Shown here one piece after another: positions 49,126 to 58,270 of a stretch of DNA of 64,000 nt. Source of the stretch: an uncultured Bacteroidales bacterium (lineage in GTDB: Bacteria > Bacteroidota > Bacteroidia > Bacteroidales > P3). The position numbers were made by a program, and so were the translations under genes. Numbering within the stretch: the first letter of the stretch is position 1; each line of letters opens with the position of its first letter. The DNA is taken from assembly GCA_949291555.1 (NCBI GenBank), contig CASEWE010000006.1, positions 1 to 64,000 of the forward strand, given 5' to 3'. The notes below the pieces were generated by a model. That model searched no databases and was not told where the DNA came from. It saw only the letters and a program-made list of their open reading frames with translations.

Positions 49126-51684
49126 TTACTCCGTTTCTATCACGATCTGGTTATGCTCGCTATCGATCGTGTAACGGCCCGCACGCGAAAGCCCGTCCTT
49201 GTTGAGGATGATTTCCGCCGGGATTTCCTCGGCCGTCACCATTTCGATTCGCTCTATGTAAAAAGCCCCCAAACGGATTTCCTTCAACTGCAACCGCTGG
49301 TTGGGCAATACCTCGCCCTCGCTGTTGAAAGCCTTTTCCCGGTTCCGGAAACTGTTCTTGCCCAGATTCCCGGCCTGCAGCAAGCGCATGGCCGCATCGA
49401 TGCCGAGCAGATTGTACCGGGAACGCTCGTCAATTACCGCACGCATGCCCAACCCATTGGCAATCACCCGGATTTCAGGCTTGTCGTCAGGATTGAGGGT
49501 GAAAGGTATCTTGTTGGCGTTTTCCATGTCGGCCATGCCCACCAAGGCGCTCAGGCTCCGGTTCCCGGAAGGAATGAAGTCTTCGCGCAGCACGCTGAAT
49601 TCGGTGCGGCGGTTGAGCTGGTGGGCCGCTTCCTGCCAGTTGCGGTCCGGCAAGGTGTCGATGTAAGCATCGGTAAGCACCACCCCGGAATCGAACGCGT
49701 AAGGCACCCCGGCATAGACCGAAACCATGTCCTTGGTCAAAGTGCGCGGCTGGTGCGACCCGTAGCCCTTGGCCACCAGGCGTTCCCCGTCTATTCCCCG
49801 TTTGATAAGGTAATCGACCACGGCCTGAGCCCTGTATTGGGACAAGGAATCGTTGGTCATGGCGATCGGGCGCGAATCGGTATGGGAAGCCAGCTCGATG
49901 ACCAAGCGGGGGTTCTTCTCTAACATCACGATCAGATCCATCAGCGAATCCTGGTATTGCTCTTTCAAATCCCATTTGCCCAAATCGTACAGGATTTCGG
50001 GCAGCACCACCGGCCCGCGGGGAACCGGTTCCAAAACGAAATCATGCACAAAGTCCTGGCTCGCCACCAAGCCCACGGTAGTCTCCGAGCCTTCCGCCCC
50101 CAGATAATTCTTCTTCTCCACCAGAAGCTTGTAGGTGGTATTCTCGTTCACTTGCCCGGTGCCGAATTTGTAAAAGCCCTTGGAATTGGTCGTAGTGCTG
50201 ATCAGCATGCCGTCGCTGCCTGCCAGCGATACCTCGGCATCCGGCACCGGCTGCAGGGTGGCTTCGCTGGTGACCGTGCCGGAAATGGTGAAAAGGATGT
50301 CGGGAAGATAAAACGAATAAATGTCGTCGCTGCCCCGCCCGCCGCCGCGGTTGGAGCTGAAGAGCCCCTTGTTCTGCCCGGGAAGGAAACAGATGCCGAA
50401 GTCGTCGGCATTGGTATTGAGCGGATAGCCCAGATTCTCCACTTCCCGGAAAATGCCATCGCGCAAAGTGGCTTTGTAGATGTCGAACCCGCCCATGGAT
50501 CCATGGCCGGTGGAAGAAAAGTAAAACAACGTGTCGTTGCGCAAGTAAGGATAAGCCTCCTTGTATTCGGTATTGACGCAACCGGCCACCGCCGGCTTTT
50601 CCATCCGGCCTTCAATGTCTTCTTCCGTGTCGGTCTTTTCCCAATTCATGTTGACCGGGGTCCCGAACGTGCTCCCGCTCCCCTCTGCATACCAGATATC
50701 GAGATCGCCGTAGCCGCCAGCCATGTTCGAGGCGAAATACAAGCGCGACCCGTCTTCGGTAATGAACGGATGGATGAAGTCCGACACCGTGTCGGTTCCG
50801 ATGACCACATCGACCGGGTCGCTCCAAGCCTGCCCATCGAAAGTGGAGGTGCGGATGACGCAGCGGTTCCTCTTCTTGTCCTCGTTCCCGCAATAAGTGT
50901 AATACATCGTGGTGCCGTCATTGCAGAAAGAAGCATCGCTTTCATTCGACGAAGTGCTGGTCTTCCCGTTCTGATCCAATTTTTCAGGCTGGCTCCACGT
51001 GCCTTTGGCATCCTGCCTCGATACGAAAATATCGGAAAAGCGCTGCCCCGTCCAGGCATCGGTCTTCTTGCCCGTCACCCCTTCCCGGGTGGAAGAAAAA
51101 GCCACAATATTGCCCTCCGGCGTGTAATAGCGAGGATTCCAGTCGCCCGAATTCCCATTCAGCTTGCGCACGTTCTCTATCTGGTAGCGGGAAGCCTGGG
51201 ATGCAGCCTCCTTGGCCAGCAGGCTGGCCTTAAGCCCTTGTATTCCCGCGCTGTCATCGGGAATGTAGTCCAAATAAATCTCGAAATTGCGCGTGGCTTC
51301 CTCGAAATCACCCTCCCCCAGCTGAAGATTGGCCAGGTTGAAATAAATCTTCGGCTCCACTTTATAGTATCCGGCCCGGATGCAACGCTGGTATTGCCGC
51401 GCTGCCAGCCGTATCTGCCCGCTATAACGGTACGACTCGGCTATCTGGAAAAGAAGGCGGTTCTTCAAATCCGGGTCGTTCGTCTTCTTCCGCTTCCCCA
51501 GCTTGGCAAAAGCCTTCTGATACTGCGTTACGGCCACATCGTACATGTGGTAGCGGAAAGCCGTGTCCGCCTTTTTGATCTGGCGGGTCTGGGCTTCTAT
51601 CCCGCCCGGGATACACAATGCCAGCAGCAAGCAACCAAACCCGAAAATCTTCCGTACGTCCATACCGTTCTTGAATAATTCCAT
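49126..51684 (-). CDS. porE: T9SS protein PorE-like: TPR, beta-propeller, regulatory-like domain, OmpA C-terminal domain, degenerate retropepsin-like tail
   Basis: An 852-residue periplasmic or outer-membrane-associated protein. In order: signal peptide (start 51684 or 51663; the latter gives MDVRKIFGFGCLLLALCIPGG), TPR-like helices (residues 35-165), PD40/WD40-like propeller blades (SDASFCNDGTTMYYTY, DGSRLYFASNMAGGYGDLDIWYAE, RGSDDIYSFYLP), a carboxypeptidase regulatory-like domain, and an OmpA peptidoglycan-binding domain (ILYDLGKWDLKEQYQDSL...ASHTDSR...QYRAQAVVDYLIKRGI...NRRTEFSVL). This is the domain order of PorE (PG1058), a T9SS component. Residues 738-852 are extra and align with retropepsin-like domains. 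Confidence 0.82.
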   Translation of the reverse strand: MELFKNGMDVRKIFGFGCLLLALCIPGGIEAQTRQIKKADTAFRYHMYDVAVTQYQKAFAKLGKRKKTNDPDLKNRLLFQIAESYRYSGQIRLAARQYQRCIRAGYYKVEPKIYFNLANLQLGEGDFEEATRNFEIYLDYIPDDSAGIQGLKASLLAKEAASQASRYQIENVRKLNGNSGDWNPRYYTPEGNIVAFSSTREGVTGKKTDAWTGQRFSDIFVSRQDAKGTWSQPEKLDQNGKTSTSSNESDASFCNDGTTMYYTYCGNEDKKRNRCVIRTSTFDGQAWSDPVDVVIGTDTVSDFIHPFITEDGSRLYFASNMAGGYGDLDIWYAEGSGSTFGTPVNMNWEKTDTEEDIEGRMEKPAVAGCVNTEYKEAYPYLRNDTLFYFSSTGHGSMGGFDIYKATLRDGIFREVENLGYPLNTNADDFGICFLPGQNKGLFSSNRGGGRGSDDIYSFYLPDILFTISGTVTSEATLQPVPDAEVSLAGSDGMLISTTTNSKGFYKFGTGQVNENTTYKLLVEKKNYLGAEGSETTVGLVASQDFVHDFVLEPVPRGPVVLPEILYDLGKWDLKEQYQDSLMDLIVMLEKNPRLVIELASHTDSRPIAMTNDSLSQYRAQAVVDYLIKRGIDGERLVAKGYGSHQPRTLTKDMVSVYAGVPYAFDSGVVLTDAYIDTLPDRNWQEAAHQLNRRTEFSVLREDFIPSGNRSLSALVGMADMENANKIPFTLNPDDKPEIRVIANGLGMRAVIDERSRYNLLGIDAAMRLLQAGNLGKNSFRNREKAFNSEGEVLPNQRLQLKEIRLGAFYIERIEMVTAEEIPAEIILNKDGLSRAGRYTIDSEHNQIVIETE

Positions 51685-51761
51685 CCCGGGTTTCTTGCGG
51701 ATATCCGCAAAACCCGCGTTGCAAAGCCTGGCACTGCCGGCCCTGATTTAAGGAGACCTTG

Positions 51762-51793
51762 CGAATATACGAAGAAGCCCAGAGCAATGCAAA
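51762..51793 (-). promoter_or_regulatory. porE promoter (TTTG, 20 nt, TATATTCG)
   Basis: Minus-strand TTTG (51790-51793) and TATATTCG (51762-51769) are 20 bases apart, matching the Bacteroidota spacing, with one mismatch in the -7 box. Confidence 0.5.
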
Positions 51794-51872
51794 CGAACTT
51801 GTCCCATCCGCCCGCCGAGGCTCTTCCGGTTCGTGGCCACAGGTCAAATTTACGCAAAATCCCCCTTTAAAA

Positions 51873-51967
51873 AAAATCCGTTCGAATCCCGCCTGAATCT
51901 GTTTGAATCTGTTTGAAACCCGCTTGGAATCCTCTCGAAATCCGCCCGGAACCCGACCGGAATCCCG
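51873..51967. repeat. Degenerate 10-11 bp tandem repeat upstream of porE
   Basis: About eight units of the form gaatcc(c/t)gNNN occur in a row at 10-11 bp spacing, close to one DNA helical turn. The array lies about 80-175 bp upstream of the porE -33 element. It is not coding in any convincing frame. Confidence 0.55.
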
Positions 51968-52058
51968 CAAAACCGGAAAGCCGGCCGGAGGGCTCCCTTT
52001 TCCGCGCCCTCGCTCGAAGAAGACCGCGCCAAGCCCGCCCGCGCAACACGCCTTCCAT

Positions 52059-52199
52059 ACCCGCTTCTCCGAAAAAAGACGCAGGAATGCCGGTGCCCAG
52101 CAAGACGGCCGAATACAGCCCTTCGTCAGCACCCGCTTCCAAAAAAAAGACGCAAGGATACCGGCGTCCAGCAAGAAAGTCGAATACAGCCTTCCGTCA
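52059..52199. repeat. Two imperfect direct repeats of about 70 bp
   Basis: Units 52059-52130 and 52131-52199 share acccgcttc, aaaaaagacgca, ccagcaaga and cgaatacagcc in the same order. They lie between porE and secDF. No reading frame is convincing. Together with the 11-bp array they account for much of 51794-52220. Confidence 0.6.
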
Positions 52200-52220
52200 C
52201 CACACCTGCCCTGAAAAAGG

Positions 52221-52256
52221 GACGCCCCGGCTGCAAGGATTTGCAGCCGGGGCGTC
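52221..52256 (-). terminator. Terminator after secDF
   Basis: GACGCCCCGGCTGCAA (52221-52236) pairs perfectly with TTGCAGCCGGGGCGTC (52241-52256) across a GGAT loop; on the minus strand CCTTTTTC follows. It is one of the strongest hairpins in the window. Confidence 0.85.
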
Positions 52257-52321
52257 TTTCCCCGCTTTACGGGATCACGGAAACATCCGTCTTTTTCGGA
52301 AAAACCTCGCACGCCAAGCGG

Positions 52322-55300
52322 TTACTGGAGCGCCGGCTTGCCGGTGTAGATACCCTTTTCCTTGGCTTCCTGCTCGGCTTTCCGCTGTTTGCGCATCAGC
52401 AAGCGGTAGGCAATGGGCGAAGCCACGAAAATGGACGAATACGTACCGATCGCGATACCGCAGAGGAGGCAGAAAGTGAAACCCCGGATCACTTCCCCGC
52501 CGAAGATGAAGATCATCAAAACCGTAACCAAAGTGGTTCCAGAAGCATTGATGGTTCGCGGCAAGGTACTGTTGATCGCCGCGTTCATGTTATCCTTCAA
52601 GGAGTGCTTGGGATAGAGGCCCAGGTTTTCGCGGATGCGGTCGAACACGATAACCGTATCGTTGATCGTATAACCGATAATCGTCAAGATGGCCGCGATG
52701 AACGCCTGGTCGATGTCGAGCGAGAACGGCAGTATCCCGTAGAACAAGGAGAACAGGCCGATGGTAATCAACGCATTGTGCATCAGACCAATCAACGCGC
52801 TCAAACCGAACTGCCAACGTTTGAACCGGATAGCAATGTAAATGAAGATGGCCAGCAAGGCCAGCGCCACCGCGATGAAAGCCGAACGGGTGATATCGGT
52901 AGCTACCGCCGCGCCCACGATTTCGGAACTGATCTGCCCGATGGTCTTGTCTTCATTGAAAAGCTTGAAGTCGATCGGGTTGACGAAAAAGCCCTTGCAT
53001 CCTTCGTACAGACGGCGTTCCACATCGGCATCCACTTCCGTCCCGGTCTCGGTAATGCGGTACTTGGTCGTCACCTTCACCTGGTTCGAAGGCCCGTAGG
53101 TCTTCACTTCGGGCGCATCGCCCTCGAAAGCGGCCGTAAGGCTTTCCCGGACATCGTTGGCATGCACCACCTGGTCGAAGCGGACCACGTAGGTACGGCC
53201 GCCGGTAAAGTCGATACCCAGGCTCAAGCCCCGAATCCCGAGGGAAGCGACGCAAATCACGATAGCAAGGGAAGAAGCGATGAAAGAGTACTTGCTCTTG
53301 CCGATGAAATCGAACTTGGCCTTGGCCAGGAAGTTTTCCGAGAACTTGTGGCTGAAGGTGATTTTCTTGTCGTGGTTCAGCTGGCGGTTGAAAATCAAGC
53401 GGGGAATGAACAAGGCCGTGAACAGCGAGGTGCAGATACCGATGCAAAGCGTGGTAGCGAAACCTTTGATGGGCCCTGTCCCGAAATACAGGAGAATGAT
53501 ACCGGTAATCAAAGTCGTTACCTGCCCGTCGATGATGGCCGAATACCCGTTGCGGTAGCCTTCGCTGATCGCCGTCCGGAGGGTCTTCCCGATACGGAGC
53601 TCTTCCTTGATACGCTCGTAGATGATAACGTTGGCATCGACCGCCATACCCAAAGTGAGCACGATACCGGCAATACCGGAAAGGGTCAGTACCGCCCCGA
53701 TGGAAGTCAGCACCCCGAACAGGAAGAACACGTTCACCAGCAAGGCCACATTGGCGATCAAGCCGCCCTTGTTATAGAATATGAACATGTATATGAGCAC
53801 CATCAAGAAGGCCAGAATGAAAGAAATCATGCTGCTGGTGATGGATTCCTGTCCCAAGGAAGGTCCTACGACCGCCTCTTGGACTATCTTGGCCGGAGCA
53901 GGCAATTTCCCTGCCTTCAAGACATTGGCCAAGTCCTGTCCTTCTTCCACCGTGAACCCGCCGGTAATGGACGAGCGCCCGCCGGCAATCTCCCCGTTGA
54001 CCGTAGGCCAGGAATAAGCCACATTGTCGAGCACGATCGCGATCGAACGGCCCACGTTGTTCCCTGTGAGGTTCTTCCAGATCCGGGCTCCTTCGGTATT
54101 CATGCTCATGCTGATTTCCACCCCTCCGTTCTGACCGAAATCCTGGCGGGCATCGGTAACCACCTCGCCTCCGAGGGGCGCCTGCCCGTCGCGGGTATTC
54201 ACCTTGAGGGCGATCAGCGAATAAATATCGGTATTGGCCTGGATCGGCTTCACCGACCAGACGAACTTCACATTGCGGGGAAACTTGCTCCGGGCCTGGG
54301 CCAGCATTTCATCGACCTTGGCCATGTCCCGTTCCCGTGCGTACCCGACAACAGGACCCATCCGTTGCTCATCGCCTTGGTAAAGGGTCGGCATCAGCAC
54401 CGCGAACAACGGGTTGCGCGCTTGCCACTGGGCAGCATCCAGGTTTTCAGTCCCCGTGCTTTCGCCCGACTGGGCCAGCTGGGCCAAAAGGTCGGAAGCG
54501 CTATCGGAACCGGCTTGCGCCGCCTCGGTCGATGCAGGAGACTCCGTTTCGGCCGAAACCGTTCCGGAAGCAGTATCCTGCAAGTTCCGGACGGAAAGCA
54601 AGTACGTATTGGCTTCCTCCAAATAAGGAACCAGCTCGGAGAACTCGTAAGTTTCCCAGAATTCCAGCTGCGCGGTACCCTGCAGCAGCTTGCGTACGCG
54701 GGCCGGGTCTTTCACGCCCGGGAGTTCCACCAGGATGCGGTCGGTCTGGGCCAGTTTCTGCACATTGGGCTGGGCCACCCCGAATTTATCGATACGGGTA
54801 CGGAGAATCTGGTAAGTACGGTCGAACGCGCTGCCGGTTTCGCTCTTGATGGCCCGGAGCACTTCCTCGTTGGTGGAATTGGCATTGACGTCCTTCATCT
54901 CGAAGCTGAAGATGGCTGCCATGCGGGCCTCGGGATCCCGTTCGTTCCAAACCCTCCCGAACACGTCCACGAAGTTGGTATTGGCTTCGACCTTGTTGCG
55001 CTGGATGGCTTCCTCCATCACGCTATTGAAAAACGTATCGGCGCTATAGCCCGCCAAGGCCCGCACCACATCGGCCGTGGAAACCTCCATCATGACGTTC
55101 ATCCCCCCGCGCAAGTCCAAGCCGAGGTTCAATTCCCGCGACTTGCATTCCTTGTAGGTGTATTTCCGAATCAGGATGTTATAAATCACATCGTTGCCGA
55201 CCGAATCGAGGAAATACTGATGCTTGGCATTGTAGAGCGAATCGTAAATCGTCCGCTCCAGGACTTCGTTCCCGCCGGCCAGCACGCTGGCTTCGGCCGC

Positions 55301-55429
55301 CGTGTCGTGTTCGGCGAACTGCGCGGCCTTGTTGTCGACCCGCCGCGCAAAAAACGTGAACGATAGCTGGAACAAGCAGATTATAGCAAAAGCTATGGCG
55401 AAAAACTTTATAACACCCTTGTTTTGCAT
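52322..55429 (-). CDS. secDF: Fused protein translocase subunit SecDF
   Basis: A 1035-residue inner-membrane protein that uses proton flow to help pull preproteins through SecYEG. The SecD half has the D1 motif LNLGLDLRGGMNVMMEV, the P1 periplasmic region and membrane helices with GIVLTLGMAVDANVIIYERIKEELR. The SecF half begins near residue 710 with FIGKSKYSFIASSLAIVICVASLGIRGLSLGIDFTGGRTYVVRF and has IGYTINDTVIVFDRIREN. Fusion of the two subunits is usual in Bacteroidota. It feeds the envelope and T9SS cargo found elsewhere in the window. Confidence 0.96.
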   Translation of the reverse strand: MQNKGVIKFFAIAFAIICLFQLSFTFFARRVDNKAAQFAEHDTAAEASVLAGGNEVLERTIYDSLYNAKHQYFLDSVGNDVIYNILIRKYTYKECKSRELNLGLDLRGGMNVMMEVSTADVVRALAGYSADTFFNSVMEEAIQRNKVEANTNFVDVFGRVWNERDPEARMAAIFSFEMKDVNANSTNEEVLRAIKSETGSAFDRTYQILRTRIDKFGVAQPNVQKLAQTDRILVELPGVKDPARVRKLLQGTAQLEFWETYEFSELVPYLEEANTYLLSVRNLQDTASGTVSAETESPASTEAAQAGSDSASDLLAQLAQSGESTGTENLDAAQWQARNPLFAVLMPTLYQGDEQRMGPVVGYARERDMAKVDEMLAQARSKFPRNVKFVWSVKPIQANTDIYSLIALKVNTRDGQAPLGGEVVTDARQDFGQNGGVEISMSMNTEGARIWKNLTGNNVGRSIAIVLDNVAYSWPTVNGEIAGGRSSITGGFTVEEGQDLANVLKAGKLPAPAKIVQEAVVGPSLGQESITSSMISFILAFLMVLIYMFIFYNKGGLIANVALLVNVFFLFGVLTSIGAVLTLSGIAGIVLTLGMAVDANVIIYERIKEELRIGKTLRTAISEGYRNGYSAIIDGQVTTLITGIILLYFGTGPIKGFATTLCIGICTSLFTALFIPRLIFNRQLNHDKKITFSHKFSENFLAKAKFDFIGKSKYSFIASSLAIVICVASLGIRGLSLGIDFTGGRTYVVRFDQVVHANDVRESLTAAFEGDAPEVKTYGPSNQVKVTTKYRITETGTEVDADVERRLYEGCKGFFVNPIDFKLFNEDKTIGQISSEIVGAAVATDITRSAFIAVALALLAIFIYIAIRFKRWQFGLSALIGLMHNALITIGLFSLFYGILPFSLDIDQAFIAAILTIIGYTINDTVIVFDRIRENLGLYPKHSLKDNMNAAINSTLPRTINASGTTLVTVLMIFIFGGEVIRGFTFCLLCGIAIGTYSSIFVASPIAYRLLMRKQRKAEQEAKEKGIYTGKPALQ

Positions 55430-55463
55430 GGTTAAGATTTAATTTGTGTTTCAAAAATGGGCA

Positions 55464-55493
55464 CAAAGATAGCATTATTTTCTTTAGGTACAA
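55464..55493 (-). promoter_or_regulatory. secDF promoter (TTG, 19 nt, TATCTTTG)
   Basis: Minus-strand TTG (55491-55493) and TATCTTTG (55464-55471) are 19 bases apart; 34 bases separate the -7 box from the ATG at 55429. Confidence 0.65.
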
Positions 55494-56563
55494 GCCATCT
55501 CCCCGCGCAACGGCCGCCCCAGCAGGCGGCAGCTTTCCCTGTACCCCAAGCCCTTGGCCAGGACGTACATCATCTTGGCGACCGCGGCCTCGGTAGTCAT
55601 GTCGCGCCCGTTGACCACGCCGTATTCCTGCAGGAGGGTACTGGCGGCGTATTTCCCCATCTCCACCGAACCTTCGGCGCACTGGGTCACGTTCAGAACC
55701 GGAATCCTGTGGCGGCGCATCACCTGGAGCCACTGCTCGAACTCCGGGCAGGACGGCGCGTTGCCCGAGCCGTAGCTTTCCAGCACGACCCCCTTGAAGC
55801 GGGCCAGGAAAGGAACCGCCTCCTTGCCTGTTCCCACCATGCCCAGGTTAAGGCTGATCGGGCAGCCCGGATAAAGCTTGAAAATGAAGATGCGGTGTTC
55901 CAGCTCCGTCTGCAGCCGGAACCCCGTCTCCCCGGGCTGCCGCTTTATCCGGTTCAGCTCCTCCGACCAGCGCACATGCACGCCGGCTTTGGCCAAAGCC
56001 GGGAAATTGGGGGAAAGGAAAGCCTTGAAGCTTTCCGCGCTGTATTTGGTAATCCGGTTGCCCCGGTACAGGCTGTCCCCGAAACAAACGCATACCTCCC
56101 GCACCTTGGGCTGCCCTTTTTCGTCCACGGCGGCCGCCATCTCGATCGAATTGACCAGATTGGCCTTTCCATCGCTGCGCAAGACCCCAACAGGCAGCTG
56201 CGACCCGGTAAGCACCACCGGCTTCTGCAAGTTTTCCAAAGTAAAGCTCAAGGCCGAAGCCGTATAGGCCATGGTATCGGTGCCATGCAGGACAACGAAG
56301 CCATCGTACGCCTGGTAATGGTCGCGGATCACGCCCCCGATGGCGCTCCAGCCTTCCGGCCCCATGTCCGAGGAATCGATGAGGCGGGGAAAGCTGTAGG
56401 TGGAAATCTCCACATTAAGGTTTTTCAGATCGGGCACCGCCTCTTGCAAGCGTTCGAACCTGAAGGGGGAAAGCGCGCCTGTGCGCGGATCCTGGATCAT
56501 CCCGATCGTGCCTCCCGTGTATATAAGAAGAACCCTGCGCTTTTTCCCGGTCGTCTTTTCCAT
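55484..56563 (-). CDS. ansA: L-asparaginase, type I
   Basis: A 359-residue enzyme hydrolysing asparagine to aspartate and ammonia. It carries both catalytic threonine motifs, YTGGTIGM (TGGTI at 16-20) and VLHGTDTMAYTASALSF (HGTDT at 93-97), plus VVLTGSQLPVG, SDGKANLVNSIEMA and GVVLESYGSGNAP. No signal peptide follows the ATG at 56563, so it is the cytoplasmic form; the longer frame to 56701 lacks support. Its promoter faces away from that of tnaA. Confidence 0.93.
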   Translation of the reverse strand: MEKTTGKKRRVLLIYTGGTIGMIQDPRTGALSPFRFERLQEAVPDLKNLNVEISTYSFPRLIDSSDMGPEGWSAIGGVIRDHYQAYDGFVVLHGTDTMAYTASALSFTLENLQKPVVLTGSQLPVGVLRSDGKANLVNSIEMAAAVDEKGQPKVREVCVCFGDSLYRGNRITKYSAESFKAFLSPNFPALAKAGVHVRWSEELNRIKRQPGETGFRLQTELEHRIFIFKLYPGCPISLNLGMVGTGKEAVPFLARFKGVVLESYGSGNAPSCPEFEQWLQVMRRHRIPVLNVTQCAEGSVEMGKYAASTLLQEYGVVNGRDMTTEAAVAKMMYVLAKGLGYRESCRLLGRPLRGEMACT

Positions 56564-56702
56564 ATCGCCTTTCCGTTTTTGCGTTTCCCCTTCCCCGGCA
56601 ACGCCGTGCGTTGCCTTGCCATGCGCCAGCCGGCAGCCCCGCGCTTGCAGATGCGGTGCAAGCCATGGGGGCAAGCATCCTGCATGGGACAAAGAAGGCA
56701 AG

Positions 56703-56710
56703 CAAAGTTA
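56703..56710 (-). promoter_or_regulatory. -7 box TAACTTTG for ansA
   Basis: CAAAGTTA on the plus strand, 139 bases upstream of the ATG at 56563, in the shared divergent region with tnaA. Confidence 0.5.
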
Positions 56711-56770
56711 GGAAAATGCCTCCACATGGGAATCTTCCGGGAAAACGCCTGCAGGAATCGCCAAATTATG

Positions 56771-56778
56771 TAATTTTG
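56771..56778 (+). promoter_or_regulatory. -7 box TAATTTTG for tnaA
   Basis: A perfect TAnnTTTG match with a leader of about 100 bases to the ATG at 56886. No TnaC-like leader peptide with a Trp codon was found. The 56564-56885 stretch holds only these two promoters. Confidence 0.5.
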
Positions 56779-56885
56779 CCTGTTAGGCTTTTCCAGACCG
56801 GGCATTCCGTTTGCGACCGCTCGTCCTTGCGCCTCGATTTGATTCGACAATTTGCTTATAATAAACTTATTAAAATTTTAAAAAC

Positions 56886-58259
56886 ATGGAATTACCATTT
56901 GCAGAATCCTACCGCATCAAGATGGTGGAACACATCCGCCGGAGCACCCGCGAAGAACGCGAACAGTGGATCAAGGAAGCCAAGTACAACTTGTTCAAGC
57001 TGCCGTCGAGCCAGGTGTACATCGATCTTCTGACCGACTCCGGAACCGGAGCGATGAGCGACAAGCAATGGGCCGCCATCATGCTGGGCGATGAAAGCTA
57101 TGCCGGCGCCAGCTCTTTCTTCAACATGAAGAACATGATCGAGAAAATCACGGGGTTCCAATACGTGCTGCCGACCCATCAAGGCCGTGCCGCCGAAAAC
57201 GTGTTCTTCTCGGCAACCGTGAAAGAAGGCAGCGTGATCCCGGGCAACTCCCATTTCGACACCACCAAGGGCCACATCGAATACCGCAAAGCCATTGCCT
57301 TGGACTGCACCATCGATGAGGCTTCCAACACCCAGCTGGAAATCCCGTTCAAAGGGAACGTGGACCCGGCCAAATTGGAAAAAGCCTTGGCCGAACACAA
57401 AGGCAACGTGCCTTTCGTCATCGTGACCGTGACCAACAACACCGCCGGCGGCCAGCCCGTTTCGATGCAGAACCTGCGCGAAGTCCGCGAAATCTGCAAC
57501 AAGCACGGCATTCCTGTCATCCTCGACTCCGCCCGCTTCGCCGAAAACGCCTATTTCATCAAGACCCGCGAAAAAGGTTACGAGGACAAGACCATCAAGG
57601 AAATCGCCCGCGAAATGTTCTCGTATGCCGATGGCATGACGATGAGCTCCAAGAAGGATGCCATCGTGAACATGGGAGGTTTCTTCGCCACCAACAAGAA
57701 GGAATGGTACGATGCCGCCACGATGTTCTGCGTCATGTACGAAGGCTACCTGACCTACGGCGGCATGGCCGGCCGCGACATGAACGCCTTGGCGCAGGGC
57801 TTGGACGAAGGCACCGAGTTCTCGGTTCTGGAAAGCCGCATCAAACAGGTTCAATACCTTGGCCAGCGCTTGGACGAATACGGGATTCCTTACCAGCGTC
57901 CTGCCGGCGGCCATGCCATTTTCGTGGATGCCAAGAAAATCCTGCCCAACGTGCCCAAAGAACAGTTCAAGGCGCAAACGCTGGGCATCGAACTGTATTT
58001 GGAAGCCGGCATCCGGGGCGTTGAAATCGGCGCTTTGCTGGCCGACCGCGACCCGGTAACCCGCGAGAACCGCTACCCGGAACTGGAACTGCTCCGCCTG
58101 GCCATTCCTCGCCGGACTTACACCAACAACCACATGGACGTCATCGCCGTGGCGCTGAAAAACATCTACGACCGCCGCGAATCCATCGTTTCCGGCTACC
58201 GGATCGTGAAGGAGCTTCCCATCATGCGCCACTTCACCATCGAACTCGAAAAATGCTAA
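56886..58259 (+). CDS. tnaA: Tryptophanase
   Basis: A 457-residue PLP enzyme that splits tryptophan into indole, pyruvate and ammonia. It matches the Bacteroides tryptophanase pattern throughout: MELPFAESYRIKMVEHIRRSTREEREQWIKEAKYN, FIDLLTDSGTGAMSDKQWA-type segment, PTHQGRAAENV, NSHFDTTKGHIE, NNTAGGQPVSM, DSARFAENAYFIKTRE, and the PLP-lysine region MTMSSKKDAIVNMGGFFA (Lys near residue 256). The closely related tyrosine phenol-lyase is the main alternative; the GVEIGALLADRDPVTRENR segment favours tryptophanase. It predicts an indole-positive organism. Confidence 0.93.
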   Translation: MELPFAESYRIKMVEHIRRSTREEREQWIKEAKYNLFKLPSSQVYIDLLTDSGTGAMSDKQWAAIMLGDESYAGASSFFNMKNMIEKITGFQYVLPTHQGRAAENVFFSATVKEGSVIPGNSHFDTTKGHIEYRKAIALDCTIDEASNTQLEIPFKGNVDPAKLEKALAEHKGNVPFVIVTVTNNTAGGQPVSMQNLREVREICNKHGIPVILDSARFAENAYFIKTREKGYEDKTIKEIAREMFSYADGMTMSSKKDAIVNMGGFFATNKKEWYDAATMFCVMYEGYLTYGGMAGRDMNALAQGLDEGTEFSVLESRIKQVQYLGQRLDEYGIPYQRPAGGHAIFVDAKKILPNVPKEQFKAQTLGIELYLEAGIRGVEIGALLADRDPVTRENRYPELELLRLAIPRRTYTNNHMDVIAVALKNIYDRRESIVSGYRIVKELPIMRHFTIELEKC

Positions 58260-58270
58260 GGAACGCTTGA

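Noticed and set aside
52241-55366. 1041-codon plus-strand frame opposite secDF
   Set aside because: It is an antisense shadow rich in H, R, D and G; SecDF on the other strand is unmistakable.
56779-56885. TnaC-type leader peptide controlling tnaA
   Set aside because: No short frame with a Trp codon and suitable start is present in the leader.
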